Assembly: GCA_015494385.1 (NCBI GenBank)
Contig: WGBJ01000380.1
Span: 1-7,986, forward strand
Direction of reading: 5' to 3'
From: Marinosulfonomonas sp.
Lineage (GTDB): Bacteria; Pseudomonadota; Alphaproteobacteria; Rhodobacterales; Rhodobacteraceae
Length of the DNA: 7,986 nt
A model generated the notes under the pieces. It did no database searches. It was given only the letters and a program-made list of their open reading frames with translations, and was not told the DNA's origin. Below are positions 5,982 to 7,986 of the stretch, piece after piece. Each line of letters opens with the position of its first letter. Within the stretch, counting starts at the first letter, position 1. The position numbers and the translations under genes are program-made.

Positions 5982-6800
5982 ATGTGTGATATTTGCGTAA
6001 TGAACGCGGTGAAGGACAAAATGCTGTCGCGCCGCAGCTTTTTCAAATCGGCGGCGGCGGTGGGCGCTGCGGCGGCTGTTGGCTCGTCCATGACGGGGAC
6101 AGCGGCGATGGCGGCGGGGCATGGCTCGGTCACCGATATGACCCACACGCTGGATGCGGACTTCCCCACCTATTTCGGGGAATCGCAGTTTTCGATGGAG
6201 TCAAAGTTCAACTTTGCAGAACACCATTTCAATCTGAACCAGTTCACCGTGAACGAGCACACCGGCACCCATGTGGACGCGCCGCTGCATTTCTCGGCGG
6301 ATGGTAAATCGGTGGATGAAATTCCGGTGTCCAACCTGATCGCCCCGCTGTGCGTGATCGACATCGCCGCCCGCGCGGCCGAGGACGCCGATACAATGGT
6401 CACACCCGACGACATCAAGGCATGGATCGCCGCAAACGGTGAAATTCCGGACAACGCCTGTGTGGCCATGCACTCGGGCTGGGCGGCGCATGTCGGGTCG
6501 GACAAATTCCGTGGCTTTGACGGCAAGGCGCAGCACTATCCCGGCTTCCATATTGAAGCTGCGAAAATGCTGATGGAGGAAACCGGCGCGACATCGATCG
6601 GTGTGGACACCCTGTCACTGGATCACGGCATGTCGGCCGATTTTGCCACCCACTATGCCTGGCTGCCATCGGGACGTTTCGGCATCGAGAACCTTGCCAA
6701 TCTGGACAAGGTGCCCGCCGCAGGTGCGACCCTGATCGTAGGCGCCCCGAAACACCGTGGCGGCACTGGCGGCCCCGCCCGCATTTTCGCGATGGTTTAG
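5982..6800 (+). CDS. Tat-exported cyclase / kynurenine formamidase-family metal hydrolase
   Basis: This 272-residue protein belongs to the cyclase family (PF04199 type), metal-dependent hydrolases that act on amide or ester bonds, such as kynurenine formamidase. The metal-site signature HTGTHVDAPLHF (93-104) gives candidate ligands H93, H97 and D99. H164, the HYPGFHIEAA segment and GVDTLSLDHG also fit the family. The N-terminus has a twin-arginine motif SRRSFFK (16-22), an Ala/Gly-rich hydrophobic stretch and AMA (42-44) as a likely cleavage site, so it should be folded before export to the periplasm. Before the motif lies MCDICVM, with a CxxC pair. The start is fixed by AGGGAG (5968-5973) 8 bases upstream. 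The gene follows the flavoprotein pair on the same strand and may belong to the same pathway. The substrate is unknown. Confidence 0.88.
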   Translation: MCDICVMNAVKDKMLSRRSFFKSAAAVGAAAAVGSSMTGTAAMAAGHGSVTDMTHTLDADFPTYFGESQFSMESKFNFAEHHFNLNQFTVNEHTGTHVDAPLHFSADGKSVDEIPVSNLIAPLCVIDIAARAAEDADTMVTPDDIKAWIAANGEIPDNACVAMHSGWAAHVGSDKFRGFDGKAQHYPGFHIEAAKMLMEETGATSIGVDTLSLDHGMSADFATHYAWLPSGRFGIENLANLDKVPAAGATLIVGAPKHRGGTGGPARIFAMV

Positions 6801-6805
6801 AGCGC

Positions 6806-6840
6806 ATCCAATCCATTCGGATTCGATTTGCTTTAATATT
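6806..6840 (+). terminator. Possible intrinsic terminator of the cyclase gene
   Basis: ATC-C-AATCC (6806-6814) pairs with GGATT-C-GAT (6819-6827) around an ATTC loop, with one C-C mismatch. It begins 5 bases after the cyclase stop and is followed by the T-rich TTGCTTTAATATT. The stem is AT-containing and imperfect, so efficiency may be low. Confidence 0.4.
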
Positions 6841-6886
6841 GTAGGGTGGGCGGTTCTGCGCAAAGCGCAGGTTCGCCCACCGCTAC
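6841..6886. repeat. 46-base double-stem palindrome between convergent genes
   Basis: The outer stem is GTAG-GGTGGGCG (6841-6852) with CGCCCACC-CTAC (6874-6886, one G bulge at 6882). The inner stem is CTGCGC (6856-6861) with GCGCAG (6865-6870) around AAA. The two stems are joined by a GTT/GTT internal loop. It resembles a REP-like intergenic element and shares the gtaggg(c/t)ggg lead-in with the repeat at 47-68. It ends 4 bases before the aminotransferase stop, so both convergent transcripts would carry the hairpin at their 3' ends. Neither side has a T run. Confidence 0.6.
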
Positions 6887-6890
6887 CAAA

Positions 6891-7748
6891 TCAACCCTTG
6901 GCCCATTCCCAATACAATTCCCGCGCCAGTTTCGTCACCGGCCCGATTTCAAACTCCGTATCCTCGATCTTCACAATCGGCGTCACCTTGGTGATGTTGC
7001 CGGTCAGGAACACTTCGTCCGCATCCTCGAAATCCTCGTAACGCAACGTGGTTTCTTCAATCGTTTTTCCAGCACCCTGCAACAGCTTGATAATCCGCTG
7101 ACGGGTGATGCCGTTCAAAAACGTCCCGTTGGGAACCGGTGTTTTCACCACACCGTCCTTGACCATGAAAATATTCGCCGTGGCCGTTTCCGCCACATTG
7201 CCCAGCGCATCGGTGACGATGGCATTGTTATAGCCACGCGCCTGCGCCTCGCGGATCATCCGGCCGTTGTTGGGATACAGACAGGCCGCCTTGGCGTTGA
7301 CCGGTGCCATGCTCTGCATCGGGCGGGTGAACTGTGTTTTACACAGGGTCTGCACCGCGTCAGGCGGCGACATCGGGATTTGTTCCAGACACAGACAGAA
7401 CACGGTCGAGTCCGGATCAGGCACCACAACGCCCACGCCGCCCTCTTTCGACCAGTACATCGGCCGGATATAGACCGCCGCGTCATCGTCGAATTTTTCC
7501 AGTCCTTCCAGCACCAACGTCTGCATTTCATCCGCGCTCATGGTGGGTTTCAGCCCCATCACCACAGCGGAATCATTCACCCGCTGACAATGCGGTTGCA
7601 GATCAGGCACCACACCCTCGAATTTACGGGCACCGTCAAACACCAGTGATCCCAGCCAAGTGCCATGATCGGCAGCATTCATCACCGGCATATCGCCCTG
7701 ATGCCATGCCCCGTTGAACCACGTCCAGATTACGCTTCCGACTGCCAT
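6891..7748 (-). CDS. Class IV aminotransferase, branched-chain amino acid aminotransferase type
   Basis: This 285-residue PLP enzyme of fold type IV probably transfers amino groups between branched-chain amino acids and 2-oxoglutarate. The candidate Schiff-base lysine is K153 in NAKAACLYPNN. E187 in NVAETATANIF would contact the pyridine nitrogen. YIRPMYW (93-99) and NGITRQRIIKL (212-222) are family motifs. The loop near 250 reads TGNITKVTP, where many branched-chain enzymes have TGTAAEVTP. An AAGGA Shine-Dalgarno 9 bases upstream supports the start. It lies 16 bases after the quinone-oxidoreductase-like gene and is probably cotranscribed with it. Because class IV also contains D-amino acid and (R)-amine transaminases, the substrate is likely but not certain, and I withhold ilvE. 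Confidence 0.87.
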   Translation of the reverse strand: MAVGSVIWTWFNGAWHQGDMPVMNAADHGTWLGSLVFDGARKFEGVVPDLQPHCQRVNDSAVVMGLKPTMSADEMQTLVLEGLEKFDDDAAVYIRPMYWSKEGGVGVVVPDPDSTVFCLCLEQIPMSPPDAVQTLCKTQFTRPMQSMAPVNAKAACLYPNNGRMIREAQARGYNNAIVTDALGNVAETATANIFMVKDGVVKTPVPNGTFLNGITRQRIIKLLQGAGKTIEETTLRYEDFEDADEVFLTGNITKVTPIVKIEDTEFEIGPVTKLARELYWEWAKG

Positions 7749-7764
7749 ATTCCTAATTCCTTAT

Positions 7765-7986
7765 TTACGGGATCAAAACGGTTGATCCGGTTGTCTTTCG
7801 CCCCTCAAGCGCAATATGCGATTGGTCAGCTTTGGCCAGAGGGTAACGCTGATTGACGTTGATCTTCAATGTGCCATTTTCGATCATCGAAAATAAATCC
7901 GCCGCAGCGCTATCCAGATAGGCGCGATCCGCCGTGAAATGGAACAGCACGGGGCGGGTGACAGTGTAAGAGCCAACCGCCAGATC
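7765..7986 (-). CDS. Quinone oxidoreductase-like protein (zinc-independent MDR family), 5' end outside window
   Basis: The frame stays open to the right edge, so only the last 73 residues are seen. The segment SYTVTRPVLFHFTADRAYL, followed by NQRYPLAKADQSHIALEGRK and ending TTGSTVLIP, matches the C-terminal end of NADPH:quinone oxidoreductases of the medium-chain dehydrogenase/reductase superfamily. In that family the same region reads roughly RYPL-A-AHR-LE-RKTTGS-LL-P. The cofactor-binding Rossmann domain lies outside the window and cannot be checked. The gene is upstream of, and probably cotranscribed with, the aminotransferase. An internal GTG at 7948-7950 is not a credible start, because homologous sequence continues through it. 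Confidence 0.8.
   Translation of the reverse strand, partial: DLAVGSYTVTRPVLFHFTADRAYLDSAAADLFSMIENGTLKINVNQRYPLAKADQSHIALEGRKTTGSTVLIP

Noticed and set aside
6202..6216. Perfect CAAAGTT-C-AACTTTG palindrome inside the cyclase gene
   Set aside because: It lies in well-explained coding sequence and does not match the candidate operator arms closely; chance is the simplest explanation.
6846..7649. 267-codon plus-strand open frame opposite the aminotransferase gene
   Set aside because: The minus-strand frame has the full class IV aminotransferase motif set; this one is its mirror.
1..7986. Search for CRISPR arrays, insertion sequences, tRNA genes, phage or toxin-antitoxin genes
   Set aside because: No regularly spaced repeats, transposase motifs, cloverleaf structures or such proteins were seen by inspection.

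Overview
The window looks like a chromosomal segment of a marine-type alphaproteobacterium, most likely Rhodobacterales (Roseobacter group). The reasons are the moderately high GC content, the very short single-helix SecE, the sequence character of L1, L11 and NusG, the Rhodobacterales-type class IV aminotransferase, and short gtaggg-type palindromic repeats between genes. The lineage call rests on recalled family resemblance, not on a database search.

Left part (about 1-2330, minus strand): the conserved translation and transcription cluster in the order secE - nusG - rplK - rplA, read right to left. rplJ would be expected just outside the left edge. The coding sequences are ordinary. The spacers are rich in RNA structure: a terminator-like hairpin and a UUCG hairpin lie in the unusually long secE-nusG gap, a strong hairpin follows nusG, a palindrome precedes rplK, and two hairpins follow rplA. 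These are candidate sites for attenuation, RNA processing or autogenous ribosomal-protein control.

Middle part (about 2378-6800): a catabolic-looking accessory module. A DeoR/GlpR-type repressor gene on the minus strand diverges from two translationally coupled plus-strand flavoprotein genes. The first encodes a DAO/GlpA-like FAD oxidoreductase with a C-terminal BFD-type [2Fe-2S] domain. The second encodes a pyridine-nucleotide-disulfide-type oxidoreductase with an extra C-terminal domain. The 85-base divergent spacer holds a near-perfect 12-base inverted repeat that is a good operator candidate. A Tat-exported cyclase/kynurenine-formamidase-family metal hydrolase gene follows 121 bases later. 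The likely theme is oxidation of a polyol phosphate or hydroxy acid induced through a sugar-phosphate-type effector. The substrate cannot be read from the sequence.

Right part (6801-7986): a convergent spacer with a probable terminator and a 46-base double-stem palindrome, then a class IV (branched-chain-type) aminotransferase gene and the 3' end of a quinone-oxidoreductase-like gene, both on the minus strand and probably cotranscribed.

No rRNA, tRNA, CRISPR, insertion sequence or phage gene is visible. No gene-free stretch exceeds 300 bases; the longest is 186 bases.
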